A stretch of 64,000 bases of DNA. It comes from Streptomyces sp. Ncost-T10-10d (GTDB lineage Bacteria; Actinomycetota; Actinomycetes; Streptomycetales; Streptomycetaceae). Below are positions 34,155 to 43,597 of the stretch, one piece after another; positions within the stretch are counted from its first letter, which is position 1, and each line of letters begins with the position of its first letter. The position numbers were made by a program, and so were the translations under genes. Below the pieces are notes generated by a model. It saw nothing but the letters and a program-made list of their open reading frames with translations, was not told the origin of the DNA and made no database searches. The DNA is taken from positions 1 to 64,000 of the forward strand of contig NZ_FMDF01000224.1 of the NCBI RefSeq assembly GCF_900091955.1, read 5' to 3'.

Positions 34155-35908
34155 CAGTACTTACGCTCCATCGGCTGGTAGCGGGTCTGGACGACCGGCT
34201 TGTAGTCGAGCCGGATCGACTCGGTGCCGTCGTCGGCGACCTCGCGGTACGCCATGGTGTGGCGCATGAAGTTGACGTCGTCGCGGTTCGGGTAGTCCTC
34301 GCGGTAGTGACCGCCGCGGGACTCCTTGCGGGCCAGCGCGGAGGTCGCCATGACCTCGGCCAGGTCGAGCAGGTTGCCCAGCTCGATGGCCTCCAGGAGG
34401 TCCGTGTTGAACCGCTTGCCCTTGTCCTGGATGGACACGTTGAGGTAGCGCTTGCGCAGCTCGGCGATCTTGTCGACGGCCGTCTTGATGGTCTGCTCGG
34501 TGCGGAACACCATCACATTGGCGTCCATGCACTCCTGCAGCTCCAGGCGGATCGTCGAGACCCGCTCGGTGCCCGTCGAGTTGCGCAGCCGCTCGATCTG
34601 CTCCTCGACCATCTGCGCCGGGTTCTCGGGAAGCTCGACGAAGTCGTTCTTCGCGGAGTACTCGGCGGCGCCGATGCCCGAACGGCGTCCGAAGACGTTG
34701 ATGTCGAGCAGCGAGTTGGTGCCCAGACGGTTGGCGCCGTGCACGGAGACGCACGCGACCTCGCCGGCGGCGTACAGGCCCGGGACGACGGTGGTGTTGT
34801 CGGCCAGCACCTCGCCCTCGACGTTGGTCGGGATGCCGCCCATGGCGTAGTGCGCGGTCGGCTGGATCGGGATCGGGTCCGTGTAGGGCTCGATGCCGAG
34901 GTACGTACGCGCGAACTCGGTGATGTCCGGGAGCTTGGCGTCCAGCTGCTCCGGCGGCAGGTGCGTGAGGTCGAGGTAGACGTGGTCGCCCTCGGGACCG
35001 CAGCCGCGGCCCTCACGGATCTCCGTGTAGATGGAGCGGGAAACGACGTCACGGGACGCGAGGTCCTTCATGACGGGCGCGTACTTCTCCATGAAGCGCT
35101 CGCCGTCCTTGTTGCGGAGGATGCCGCCCTCACCACGGGCGCCCTCCGTCAGCAGGATGCCCATGCGCCAGATGCCCGTCGGGTGGAACTGGAAGAACTC
35201 CATGTCCTCCAGCGGCAGGCCGCGGCGCCAGGCGGCGGCCTGGCCGTCACCGGTCAGGGTGTGCGCGTTCGACGTCACCTTGAAGAACTTGCCGGTGCCA
35301 CCGGAGGCGAAGATGATCGCCTTCGCCTGGAAGATGTGGATCTCGCCGGTCGCCAGCTCGTACGCGACGACGCCTGCGGACTTCTTGACCCCGTCCACGT
35401 CCTGGAGCAGGAGGTCCAGGACGTAGAACTCGTTGAAGAACTCCACACCCTCCTTGACGCAGTTCTGGTACAGCGTCTGGAGGATCATGTGGCCGGTGCG
35501 GTCCGAGGCGTAGCAGGACCGGCGGACCGGGGCCTCGCCGTGGTTACGGCTGTGGCCGCCGAAGCGACGCTGGTCGATCCTGCCCTCGGGCGTGCGGTTG
35601 AACGGCAGGCCCATCTTCTCCAGGTCGAGAACGGAGTCGATGGCTTCCTTCGCCAGGATCTCGGCGGCGTCCTGGTCGACCAGGTAGTCGCCGCCCTTGA
35701 TCGTGTCGAAGGTGTGCCACTCCCAGTTGTCCTCTTCCACGTTGGCGAGCGCGGCGGCCATGCCGCCCTGCGCGGCGCCCGTGTGGGAGCGGGTCGGGTA
35801 GAGCTTCGTGAGCACGGCGGTACGGCTGCGCTTCGTGGACTCGATGGCCGCGCGCATACCGGCGCCGCCGGCGCCGACGATGACGGTGTCGTACTTGTGG
35901 ATCTGCAT
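34154..35908 (-). CDS. sdhA: Succinate dehydrogenase flavoprotein subunit
   Basis: A 584-aa catalytic subunit oxidising succinate to fumarate. It has the FAD loop TVIVGAGGAGMRAAIES, the covalent flavin His in RSHTGAAQGGMAAALAN, substrate residues in FQFHPTGIWR and REGRGCGPEGDHVYLDLTHL, and HGANRLGTNSLLDINVFGR. ATG 35908 with AGAGGAAATC upstream is preferred over an ATG at 36106 that lies inside sdhD. Coupled to sdhB. Confidence 0.97.
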   Translation of the reverse strand: MQIHKYDTVIVGAGGAGMRAAIESTKRSRTAVLTKLYPTRSHTGAAQGGMAAALANVEEDNWEWHTFDTIKGGDYLVDQDAAEILAKEAIDSVLDLEKMGLPFNRTPEGRIDQRRFGGHSRNHGEAPVRRSCYASDRTGHMILQTLYQNCVKEGVEFFNEFYVLDLLLQDVDGVKKSAGVVAYELATGEIHIFQAKAIIFASGGTGKFFKVTSNAHTLTGDGQAAAWRRGLPLEDMEFFQFHPTGIWRMGILLTEGARGEGGILRNKDGERFMEKYAPVMKDLASRDVVSRSIYTEIREGRGCGPEGDHVYLDLTHLPPEQLDAKLPDITEFARTYLGIEPYTDPIPIQPTAHYAMGGIPTNVEGEVLADNTTVVPGLYAAGEVACVSVHGANRLGTNSLLDINVFGRRSGIGAAEYSAKNDFVELPENPAQMVEEQIERLRNSTGTERVSTIRLELQECMDANVMVFRTEQTIKTAVDKIAELRKRYLNVSIQDKGKRFNTDLLEAIELGNLLDLAEVMATSALARKESRGGHYREDYPNRDDVNFMRHTMAYREVADDGTESIRLDYKPVVQTRYQPMERKY

Positions 35909-35937
35909 GATTTCCTCTGGTCCCTCTGGCCCGGCGC

Positions 35938-36414
35938 CTAGCGGATGTTCGGGTCGAAGGTGAAGATCACCAGCGTGCCCAGCAGGACGGTGAACACCGT
36001 GGCGGTGTACAGCAGCATCTTCAGCCAGAAGCGGGTGTTGTCCCGTTCGGCGTAGTCGTTGATGACCGTACGGAGGCCGTTGGCGCCGTGCAGCATGGCC
36101 AGCCACAGCATCGCCAGGTCCCAGACCTGCCAGAACGGCGAGGCCCAGCGGCCCGCCACGAAGGCGAAGCCGATCTTGGAGACGCCACCGTCCAGCACCA
36201 GCTGGATCAACAGGTGGCCCAGGACCAGGACGACCAGGACGATGCCCGACAGGCGCATGAAGAGCCAGGCGTACATCTCGAAGTTGGTGCGTGAACCCTT
36301 GGGGGTCTTGCCGGTCCGCTTGCGCGGCGGCTCGATGACCGGGGCCGGGTGGTCGACGTCGTAGAGGTGGACGCCCTCGACTGAGCCGATCGCGGCGGAG
36401 GACTCGGTGGACAT
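35938..36414 (-). CDS. sdhD: Succinate dehydrogenase membrane anchor subunit
   Basis: A 158-aa hydrophobic anchor with three transmembrane helices after a ~45-residue cytoplasmic N-terminus. Conserved His residues occur in LVLGHLLIQLVLDGG and LAMLHGANGLRTVINDY, consistent with haem or quinone binding. It starts 5 bases after sdhC ends and is followed by sdhA after 29 bp. Confidence 0.93.
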   Translation of the reverse strand: MSTESSAAIGSVEGVHLYDVDHPAPVIEPPRKRTGKTPKGSRTNFEMYAWLFMRLSGIVLVVLVLGHLLIQLVLDGGVSKIGFAFVAGRWASPFWQVWDLAMLWLAMLHGANGLRTVINDYAERDNTRFWLKMLLYTATVFTVLLGTLVIFTFDPNIR

Positions 36415-36419
36415 TGGCC

Positions 36420-36800
36420 TCAGCTCCCGAAGACTTCGCGTACGGCGTGGCCGAGGACGGGGTACAGGGCCCCGACCATCAGCACGACCCAGACACCCAC
36501 GACGGACCAGAGCATCTGCTTCTGGTAGCGCGGGCCCTTGGCCCAGAAGTCCACGGCGACGATGCGGAGACCGTTCAGCGCGTGGAAGAGAATGGCGGCC
36601 ACCAGGCCGTATTCGAGGAGCGCGACGATCGGCGTCTTGTACGTGGCCACGACGTCGTCGTAGGCCTCGGGGGAAACGCGGACGAGAGCGGTGTCCAGGA
36701 CGTGTACGAACAGGAAGAAGAAAATGAGGACACCGGTGACTCGATGAGCCACCCAGGACCACATGCCTTCCCGGCCGCGGTACAGCGTTCCAGCCGGCAC
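36420..36800 (-). CDS. sdhC: Succinate dehydrogenase cytochrome b556 subunit
   Basis: A 126-aa anchor subunit with three transmembrane helices. The family signature is at the N-terminus (GMWSWVAHRVTGVLIFFFLF) and the haem-ligand His is in AAILFHALNGLRIVAVD. GTG 36800 has GGAGGG 8 bases upstream; the in-frame ATG at 36875 is too far out. First gene of the sdhCDAB operon; the 36801-37008 gap upstream must hold its promoter. Confidence 0.93.
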   Translation of the reverse strand: MPAGTLYRGREGMWSWVAHRVTGVLIFFFLFVHVLDTALVRVSPEAYDDVVATYKTPIVALLEYGLVAAILFHALNGLRIVAVDFWAKGPRYQKQMLWSVVGVWVVLMVGALYPVLGHAVREVFGS

Positions 36801-37008
36801 GGAAGAACCCTCCGGGAGCGGGGATTGGGGCCGGCCGGCTTGACTGTCGGTCTGACCCGGCCGGGTACGGTCCACCGGCCCCGGCCATCGTAGCGACGCT
36901 TTGTCGGTTCGTTCGCGCGGGGGCCTCTGGTGTGATCAAAGTGGCAATCAAACAGGCACGGACGGGCTAGGAGGGTGCTGGTCCGCAGGGCTGACCGGCC
37001 CCGTTCCG

Positions 37009-37581
37009 TTATGAACCCGATACCAGCTCGATGATGCGGCCCCGGGCGAGTCGCCGCATCTCGTCCGCGGTGACCACCCGCTCCTGGTCGGGGTCGTGGG
37101 CCAGCCTGGCCCGGATTCCGGCGAGCACCTGGTCCGGCTGTTCGGCGGGCTCGAATCCGTCCAGGCAGATCACGAAGACATGGCCGAAGCGGCACTCGTA
37201 CGCCGCGTGTGCGGCCCGGAGCGCGAGATGGGCGGAGTACGGCGCGGCGTGGTGCAGTCCGGGGGAGACCTCGGCGGCGAGTGCCTCGGCGAGATCCGGC
37301 GGGGGCAGGTCGTAGCCCGCCTCGTCGGCGGCGGCCAGCAGTGCGTCCAGGTCGGGGTACGGGCGGTGGGCGGCCACCCGCCCGGCCCAGCGCCGGCTGC
37401 CGAAGCAGTCCAGCAGGGCGGCCTCGGCCTCGGCGGACGGTGCGGTGTTGAAGCGGTCGAGTTCCGGGGTGTCGGCCCGGTCCTGTGCCGGTCCGGAGTT
37501 CTGGGCGGGTACGGCCGTCCGGGTGGCCGGTCGCCGCAGTCGCTTCGGGAGGCCGGCGTGGGACTCGCTGGACCTGGACAG
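37009..37581 (-). CDS. OHCU decarboxylase (purine catabolism), CTG start
   Basis: 2-oxo-4-hydroxy-4-carboxy-5-ureidoimidazoline decarboxylase, which yields S-allantoin from a urate oxidation product. The family features are LDRFNTAPSAEAEAALLDCF, SRRWAGRVAAHRPYPD and AAYECRFGHVFVICLDGF. Homology begins well upstream of the first GTG (37377), and no ATG, GTG or TTG lies between it and an in-frame stop at 37597. The only plausible start is CTG 37581, six bases after GAGGAG, giving 190 aa. No other urate genes are nearby. Confidence 0.8.
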   Translation of the reverse strand: MSRSSESHAGLPKRLRRPATRTAVPAQNSGPAQDRADTPELDRFNTAPSAEAEAALLDCFGSRRWAGRVAAHRPYPDLDALLAAADEAGYDLPPPDLAEALAAEVSPGLHHAAPYSAHLALRAAHAAYECRFGHVFVICLDGFEPAEQPDQVLAGIRARLAHDPDQERVVTADEMRRLARGRIIELVSGS

Positions 37582-37836
37582 CGTGGACTCCTCGAATCAA
37601 CGGCATCTGTGAACCTGGAATGGGGCGGGACGGGTGAGACCAGGCGGATGCAGGGTGAAGGGAGAGACGAATGTGCCTCAAAGGTAGCGAGGCCGGGCAA
37701 CGGTCGTCCGACGGATGCGCGAACTTCACCCGGACGGGAGAGTTTCGGAACGTCTGATGGACAACAATTAAGGAAGATTGCCCGGTATCTCCTGACTTAT
37801 GCTCTATTTCCCATCGATACCGGAGGTTTCTGACCG

Positions 37837-39441
37837 ATGTCGCCCTCACGCGGCGCTCTTGTGGCCGGTGCGGCCCTCACCGCGGCGGCTGCCGCGACGA
37901 TCGCCGTCGTCGTCTGGCCGGAAAGCTCCGACAGCGGACTCGCGGGGGAGTCGGGGTCCCGCACTCCCTCGCGCGCCTCGGCGGCCCCCTCGCCGACCCG
38001 GAGCTACCCGCTCTCCACTCCGCCCCGCACCATCCCCGCCGTACGCGAGCACATTGCCGCCCGCGGCCCCGGCTGGCGGCCCGGCCCGGCCGCCGGGGTC
38101 GTCATCGCCGCAGGCAGCGGGACGCTCGCGGACGAAGGGCAGCTGCTGGCCAAGGAACTGAAGATCCACTACCGGGGTGACGTCCCCGCCCGCGCGGGCG
38201 ATGTGGAGCTGGCCCTCACTCCCGGCAAGGGCACCCCGGAGTCGTACACCCTCACCACGCGCGACGGACGGGTCACGATCAGCGGCCCCGACCAGGCCGG
38301 TGTCTTCTACGGAACCCGAACCCTGAAACAGTCGGTGCGCGCCGACGGCGACATGCCCGAGGGCGAGGTACGCGACCGCCCCGACCGGCCGCAGCGCGGC
38401 CTCAACCTCGACATCGCCCGTAAGTACTACACCGTCGCCTGGATCGAGGACCGGCTGCGCGAGATGGCCGACCTCAAGCTCAACCAGCTCGGCCTGCACT
38501 TCTCCGACGACCAGGCGTTCCGTATCCAGTCCGACACCCACCCCGAAGTGGTCTCGCCGCAGCACCTCACCAAGGCGGAGGTGCGGCAGATCCTCGGCCT
38601 CGCGGGCCGGTTGCACATCCAGGTCGTCCCCGAACTCGACTCCCCCGGCCATCTGGGCGCGGTTCTGCGCGCCCACCCCGACCTCCAGCTGCGCAATGTG
38701 TCGGGTGTGCGCTCGACCGGATCGCTCGACATCTCCGATCCGGGGGCGGCGAAGCTCATCGATGAACTCCTCGGCGAGTTCACCGAGCTGTTCGGCGGCC
38801 GGTACTGGCATCTCGGCGCCGACGAGTACCGCGCCCTGATGGCGAAGGACCCGGCCGCCTCGTACCCGCAGCTGCAACGCGCCGCCCAGCAGAAATACGG
38901 ACCGCAGGCCGGCATCAAGGACCTCGCCACCGGCTGGCTCAACGATCGCGCGGCGGTGGTGCGGCCGCGCGGCAAGCAGCCCAAGGCATGGAACGACGGC
39001 TTCTTCCGCGACGGAGTCGTCCATGCCGACAAGGACATCGAGGTCGAGTACTGGACGGGCAGGGAGTACGGCGCCCGGTTGCCGGAGGAGTATCTGCGCG
39101 AGGGGCGGCGCGTGGTGAACCTCAACGACGAGTTCCTCTATTACGTACTCGGTCAGCCCAACAACTTCGTCTACCCCACGGGCAAGCGGATCTACGAACA
39201 GTGGACCCCGCTCGTCCTGCGCGGCACCCAGCCCGTCCCGGCGCGCTACTCCGGCCAGATCTTGGGCGGCCGGTTCGCGGTCTGGGGCGACCTCCCGCTG
39301 GCGCAGACCCCGGCGCAGGTGGCGCAGGGCATCCGGATGCCGCTGCGGGCGACGGCCCAGAAGCTTTGGGACCCGGGCAAACCGGCGCTGAGCTGGGATC
39401 AGTTCCGGGCGCTGGCCGCGCGGATCGACGGGGTGGGCTGA
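37837..39441 (+). CDS. Secreted GH20 beta-N-acetylhexosaminidase
   Basis: A 534-aa exported enzyme removing terminal GlcNAc/GalNAc, probably in chitin or cell-wall sugar use. It has a signal peptide (ALVAGAALTAAAAATIAVVV), a Ser/Pro linker, a GH20b-type N-terminal domain and a catalytic TIM barrel from about residue 190. RGLNLDIARKYYTVAWI and the catalytic Asp-Glu pair in YWHLGADEYRALM are typical. The C-terminus has RFAVWGDLP. No regulator is adjacent. Confidence 0.92.
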   Translation: MSPSRGALVAGAALTAAAAATIAVVVWPESSDSGLAGESGSRTPSRASAAPSPTRSYPLSTPPRTIPAVREHIAARGPGWRPGPAAGVVIAAGSGTLADEGQLLAKELKIHYRGDVPARAGDVELALTPGKGTPESYTLTTRDGRVTISGPDQAGVFYGTRTLKQSVRADGDMPEGEVRDRPDRPQRGLNLDIARKYYTVAWIEDRLREMADLKLNQLGLHFSDDQAFRIQSDTHPEVVSPQHLTKAEVRQILGLAGRLHIQVVPELDSPGHLGAVLRAHPDLQLRNVSGVRSTGSLDISDPGAAKLIDELLGEFTELFGGRYWHLGADEYRALMAKDPAASYPQLQRAAQQKYGPQAGIKDLATGWLNDRAAVVRPRGKQPKAWNDGFFRDGVVHADKDIEVEYWTGREYGARLPEEYLREGRRVVNLNDEFLYYVLGQPNNFVYPTGKRIYEQWTPLVLRGTQPVPARYSGQILGGRFAVWGDLPLAQTPAQVAQGIRMPLRATAQKLWDPGKPALSWDQFRALAARIDGVG

Positions 39442-39565
39442 GCGGGGCGGACCGGATTCCCCGTGGACAGGGGGGTGGGCAAGGGTTACGTTCGCATGCC
39501 GCGCGCTCCGGGGGGAGGCGCGCGTTCTTGCGTTCCTGGCTCAGAATCCCGGGGGGTTCCACATC

Positions 39566-40381
39566 GTGCTGTGCTCCACCTGTCGTCTCAGACCGCCGGT
39601 CACCGCGGACGGACACTGTCTCCTCTGTGCCGGACCGGCCGGGGCGGCGGCCCCGGTGCCGCCGGTCCCGGCCTTCGTCGCTCCGCAGCAGTATCTGCGC
39701 TCGCCGGACGGGCTCGCGACGGCCGTCGTCATTCTGCTGGCCGTCGTCGCCGGAGCCGACCTGCTGGCTGTGGCAGCGGGGCAGAACATCCGCAGGCTGC
39801 TCGGCGACGGGCTGGAGAACGACTTCGCGACGTACGACGAAGCGGAGGCGACCCTGGCGGACAATCTGTACGGGTCCGCCGGTGTGCTTCAGGCCATCAC
39901 GACCCTGGCCACCGCCGTCGTCTTCATCATCTGGTTCCGGCGGGTGCGGATGAACGCCGAGGTGTTCGACCCGAGCATGCAGCCGATGTCGCCCGGCTGG
40001 GCGGTCGGCGCCTGGTTCGTCCCGGTCGCCAACCTGGTGTTGCCGCGCCGGATCGCGGGCGGCATCTGGACCGCGAGTGCCCAGACCAACACCGACGGCA
40101 GCTGGCGCACGGTCCGGGCCACCCCGATGAATCTGTGGTGGGGGGCGTGGGTCTGCTCACTGGCCTTCTCCTGGGTCACGTCCCGTCAGTACATGAGGGC
40201 CGAGGAGACGCAGGAGATCATCGACGCGACAGGGCTGGTGATGGTGTCCGACGTGTTCGACATCGTGGCCGCGGTGCTCGCGATCCTCTTCGTACGGAAG
40301 CTGACCCGGATGCAGGGGGAGCGGGCGGCCCTCGGCGTGTATCCGCTCGGCGGACAGCCGGCGGCAGGCCAGACCTACTGA
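39566..40381 (+). CDS. DUF4328 membrane protein with Cys pairs
   Basis: A 271-aa protein. The N-terminus has a CxxC pair (LCSTCRLRP) and a second one (GHCLLCAGP), forming a likely zinc ribbon. Four helices follow (TAVVILLAVVAGADLLAV, LATAVVFIIWFRRV, the GWAVGAWFVPVANLVLP signature segment, and VFDIVAAVLAILFV), which fits DUF4328. GTG 39566 follows GGGGGGTTCCACATC. Function unknown. Confidence 0.82.
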   Translation: MLCSTCRLRPPVTADGHCLLCAGPAGAAAPVPPVPAFVAPQQYLRSPDGLATAVVILLAVVAGADLLAVAAGQNIRRLLGDGLENDFATYDEAEATLADNLYGSAGVLQAITTLATAVVFIIWFRRVRMNAEVFDPSMQPMSPGWAVGAWFVPVANLVLPRRIAGGIWTASAQTNTDGSWRTVRATPMNLWWGAWVCSLAFSWVTSRQYMRAEETQEIIDATGLVMVSDVFDIVAAVLAILFVRKLTRMQGERAALGVYPLGGQPAAGQTY

Positions 40382-40453
40382 AAGATGTGATTCGGCCTCC
40401 GCAGTGACGATTTTGAGCCATTCGGCGCTGAACGCGGTAACGGGAAGCGCCGA

Positions 40454-40479
40454 GTCCCCGTGCGTGCACGCACGGGGAC
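40454..40479. terminator. Perfect 26-base palindrome
   Basis: GTCCCCGTGCGTG is followed at once by its exact reverse complement. It lies 73 bp after the DUF4328 stop and 20 bp before the next start (40499), so it may be a terminator for the former or an operator/leader hairpin for the latter. Confidence 0.65.
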
Positions 40480-40498
40480 GGGCCGACGGGAGACGCCG

Positions 40499-41086
40499 AT
40501 GAGCCTGCTGGAACTGATCGCCGCCGCCGACGAGCGCGGGCTGGCCGCAAGCGCGGTCGCCTGCCTCGACCGCTGCCTGCCGCAACCCGCCGACGGGGCC
40601 GATCCGGATCCACTGCGCCCTCTCTGGGCGGGGTGTGCGGACGGCTCCGTGTGGCCGGACCGCCTCGCGGAGGTGCGCGCGGCGCTGGATGCGGCGGCCG
40701 ATACGGAGGGGGCGGCGCCACAGATCCGGAAGCTGCTGGGCGAGGCACCCGTGGACCGGGCTGCGCCGGAGCTGCGGGAGTGGGCGGATGCCTGTTCGCT
40801 TGCCGCGCTGGAGACCCACTGCCGGTTCGATGCCCAGGGCGGGGACGAGGCAGAGTCCGAGGACCGCACCGAACTGCAGAACCGCTGCCGCATCGAAGGC
40901 CCGGAAGGCACCGGTCCGCTTCTCGCCGGTGAACTGCGTCGCCAGGTCCAGATCCTGGAGACCCTCGCGGAGACCACGGGCACCGTGGGCAGCGGTGCCG
41001 CCCTGCGCCGGGTGCTCGACCTGTCGACCGAAGGCCGTCGGGTACTGCGCGCGGTGGTGTCGCGCCAGGCCCGCGGCCGGGCCTGA
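40499..41086 (+). CDS. Hypothetical soluble protein, all-alpha
   Basis: A 195-aa acidic, Ala/Leu-rich protein without signal peptide or membrane segment. It has several Cys (ACLDRCLP, AGCAD, DACSLA, THCRF, NRCRI) spread over predicted helices. No family recognised. ATG 40499 has GGGAGACG upstream, immediately after the 26-base palindrome. Confidence 0.7.
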   Translation: MSLLELIAAADERGLAASAVACLDRCLPQPADGADPDPLRPLWAGCADGSVWPDRLAEVRAALDAAADTEGAAPQIRKLLGEAPVDRAAPELREWADACSLAALETHCRFDAQGGDEAESEDRTELQNRCRIEGPEGTGPLLAGELRRQVQILETLAETTGTVGSGAALRRVLDLSTEGRRVLRAVVSRQARGRA

Positions 41087-41421
41087 CCCGAAAGGCTCCG
41101 CACAGGGCAGGAGCCCCCCAGGTCAGGCCGAGGAGCTCCAGTATGTGTGCGTATGACGCAAGCGGCCGGGGTGCTACGGGGCCAGGGTCAGTCCGATCCG
41201 GATCCCGGTGGGTGAACCGAGCGCCGACGCCCCGTAGGCTCACCGTCCGCGCCATCGAGGCCCACATGACCCGCACCCTGGCCGGCGGAACCCAGACCTG
41301 CGAGGAGTGGCGGCTGCGTACCCAGCTCAAGGCGACCATGCTCGACAGAGGAGCCGGGCACTGGCGTGTTGACAGAATGTCAGCGGCGCAGGACGTTGAC
41401 GCGTTCATCGGCGGCGGCCCG
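41087..41421. other. Gap without a supported gene
   Basis: A 335-bp stretch between the hypothetical gene and the TetR gene. A plus-strand reading near 41240-41370 looks weakly protein-like (IEAHMTRTLAGGTQTCEEWR) but has no start context and no family I recognise. It may be a gene remnant. Confidence 0.3.
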
Positions 41422-42102
41422 TCAGCGGGTGGTGAGGAGGCCGTCCACCAGGGCTCGAAGCCCGTCCAGGTAGGTGTCCTCAACGGTCAGCGACGCCCAG
41501 CGGTCCGCGACCTGTGCCAAGCGGGGAAGCTCGCCCGGGTCGAGATCGGTGAAGACTCGCTCCCGGTAGGTCGCACGGTCATCGTCTGCGCGTCGCCGGG
41601 CCGCTGCCGCACGGACCATGATCTCTCCGGCGGTGTAGTACCAGATCGCGCGGTAACCGCGCACGGCCTGCGCGGGAGTCAGCCCGCACTCGACCAGGCC
41701 ATCGATGATCTGCTCGACAAACCACAGTGCGGACGTGGACATCAAGTCGTCGGCGGTCAGCACCTCGGTGATCCAGGGGCAGGCGGCGAGCGCCTCGTGG
41801 ATCGCGGCGGCAGCGGCGACGATCCGCTCGCGAGGGTGGGCAGGCAGCTCGGGTCGGCGCAGCGTCCGCGTGGCGTAGTCGTCCAGTAGCAGGACGAGCA
41901 GTTGCTCCTTGTCGCGGACATGGTGGTAAAGCGCCATCGGCGTACTGCCGATCTCTGTGGCCAGTCGCCGCATGGTCAGCCGGTTCACGCCTTCCTCGGT
42001 CACGATCCGGCTGGCCGTCTCGACGACCTCCTCGAGGGAGATACGCGGAGGTCGGCCGAGGGTTTTGCGCGGTGCGGACGGCTGCGGCATGCCTCCCATC
42101 AT
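41422..42102 (-). CDS. TetR-family regulator of a drug-efflux module
   Basis: A 226-aa regulator with an N-terminal helix-turn-helix (residues ~20-65: SRIVTEEGVNRLTMRRLATE, then IGSTPMALYHHVRDKEQLL) and a TetR_C-type ligand domain (GYRAIWYYTAGEIMVRAA). This is the group that often controls efflux pumps. It is divergent from the DHA2-type transporter with palindromes between them. ATG 42102 and ATG 42099 are adjacent; ATG 42090 is a less likely start. Confidence 0.9.
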   Translation of the reverse strand: MMGGMPQPSAPRKTLGRPPRISLEEVVETASRIVTEEGVNRLTMRRLATEIGSTPMALYHHVRDKEQLLVLLLDDYATRTLRRPELPAHPRERIVAAAAAIHEALAACPWITEVLTADDLMSTSALWFVEQIIDGLVECGLTPAQAVRGYRAIWYYTAGEIMVRAAAARRRADDDRATYRERVFTDLDPGELPRLAQVADRWASLTVEDTYLDGLRALVDGLLTTR

Positions 42103-42108
42103 CCCCCA

Positions 42109-42153
42109 GCTGTCGACAGCGGCGATCCCTTCGCGCTATTTTCCTTACATGTA
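42109..42153. promoter_or_regulatory. Operator candidates between TetR and efflux genes
   Basis: GCTGTCGACAGC (42109-42120) is a perfect 12-bp palindrome right before the TetR start, and TACATGTA (42146-42153), within TTACATGTATAA, is an 8-bp palindrome. Their place in the short divergent region suggests TetR binding, with the second also resembling a -10 region for the transporter. Confidence 0.5.
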
Positions 42154-42178
42154 TAAAAACTCCCGAGGGAGGCCCGGA

Positions 42179-43597
42179 GTGGTGCTGGCGGCAGCGGCCG
42201 TCGCCCAGTTCGTCCTCGCCCTGGACATGTCGGTGGTCAACGTCGCACTGCCCGCGATCCGCACAGCGCTGGGATTCGCGCCGCTCGACCTGCCGTGGGT
42301 CGCGCACCTCTACGCGCTCACGTTCGGCGGGTTACTGCTGCTGGGTGGCCGCGCTTGCGATCTGTACGGCCAGCGTCGACTCTTCGTGCTGGGCTTGGCC
42401 GTTTTCGGGCTGTGCTCGCTGGCGGGCGGACTGGCCCAGGCACCCTGGCAACTGATCGCCGCCCGCGCCGGGCAAGGCCTGGGCGCCGCCGCAGCTGCGC
42501 CGGCCGCGCTGGCGATGCTCACCACCACCTTCACTGAAGGCCCTCGGCGTGTCCGCGCGCTCGGGGTGTGGAGCGCGGTGAACGCCGCAGGCGGCGCGCT
42601 GGGCGTGCTGGCGGGCGGACTGCTGACCGAATATGCGGGTTGGCGCTGGGTCATGCTGATCAACTTGCCCATCGTGGCGGCGGCTCTCGCGCTGGTTCCC
42701 GCAGGTGTGCCCGCCGGAGCACGGCCCGCCCGGCGCGAGAGGCTGGACGCGCTGGGCGCCGTTCTGGCGACGGGCGGAATCGGGTTACTGGTGCTCGGTA
42801 TCGTCCGCACCGACACCCTCGGCTGGGGCTCCCCGATCACGTGGGCGACCCTCGCCGCCGCAGCCGTGCTGCTGACCGCCTTCGTCTTCGCCGAGTCACG
42901 AGTCACCGCACCCCTGCTGCGCCTTGGCCTCCTGAGCAGCCGTTGGGTCGCCGGCGCGAACGTGCTGGTGTTCCTGGCCGCGGCCGGGCAGTTCACGGCG
43001 TTCTACTTCGTGTCCCTGTACATGCAGCAGGTCCTGGGCATGGGCGCCGCAGCGACCGGCACCGCATTCCTGCCCTTCTCCCTGGGCCTGGTCGCAGGCA
43101 CCGTCGCCGCGACCCGCATCACCGCGTCACGCACCCCCCGTGTGTCCCTGGTGCCCGGCGCCCTGCTGGCCGCCGCGGGCCTGGCCTGGTTCGCGCTCAT
43201 CAGCCCACGCGGCGGCTTCCTCACCGACGTACTCGGCCCGTCCCTCGTCACCAGCGTCGGTACTGGACTGGTCCTGGCCCCGGCCGCCGCCGCCGCGACC
43301 ACCGGCGTCACCCCCCGCGAGGCCGGCATGGCCTCCGGCCTCTTCAACAGCTCGCGCCAACTCGGCGGCTGCATCGGCCTGGCCGCCCTGGCCACCATCG
43401 CCGCACACCACACCGGCACGGCCACCGACCCCGCCGCGCTCAACGACGGCTACGCCCTGGGCCTGGCCATCGCCGCCGCCCTCTTCGTGCTCGCGGCGGT
43501 CGTGGCCATCGGCGTGCTGCCTCGCGGCCGGGCCGAAACACCTGACGTGCGGCCCGCCGCCCCCGCAGACAACCGACTGGAAGGAACACCATCATGA
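42179..43597 (+). CDS. DHA2-family (14-TM) MFS drug transporter
   Basis: A 472-aa EmrB/QacA-like proton antiporter with about 14 helices. Signatures are LALDMSVVNVALPAIRTALG (motif D1-like), LLLGGRACDLYGQRRLFVLG (motif A) and ARAGQGLGAAAAAPAALA (motif C-like). GTG 42179 is chosen because GAGGGAGG lies 6 bases before it; ATG 42149 has no ribosome site and falls in an operator-like palindrome. The stop overlaps the next ATG (ATGA), so the cupin gene is coupled. Confidence 0.9.
   Translation: MVLAAAAVAQFVLALDMSVVNVALPAIRTALGFAPLDLPWVAHLYALTFGGLLLLGGRACDLYGQRRLFVLGLAVFGLCSLAGGLAQAPWQLIAARAGQGLGAAAAAPAALAMLTTTFTEGPRRVRALGVWSAVNAAGGALGVLAGGLLTEYAGWRWVMLINLPIVAAALALVPAGVPAGARPARRERLDALGAVLATGGIGLLVLGIVRTDTLGWGSPITWATLAAAAVLLTAFVFAESRVTAPLLRLGLLSSRWVAGANVLVFLAAAGQFTAFYFVSLYMQQVLGMGAAATGTAFLPFSLGLVAGTVAATRITASRTPRVSLVPGALLAAAGLAWFALISPRGGFLTDVLGPSLVTSVGTGLVLAPAAAAATTGVTPREAGMASGLFNSSRQLGGCIGLAALATIAAHHTGTATDPAALNDGYALGLAIAAALFVLAAVVAIGVLPRGRAETPDVRPAAPADNRLEGTPS

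Noticed and set aside
41240..41380. Protein-like plus-strand stretch between a hypothetical gene and the TetR gene
   Set aside because: No start context, no recognised family; not enough to call a gene or pseudogene.
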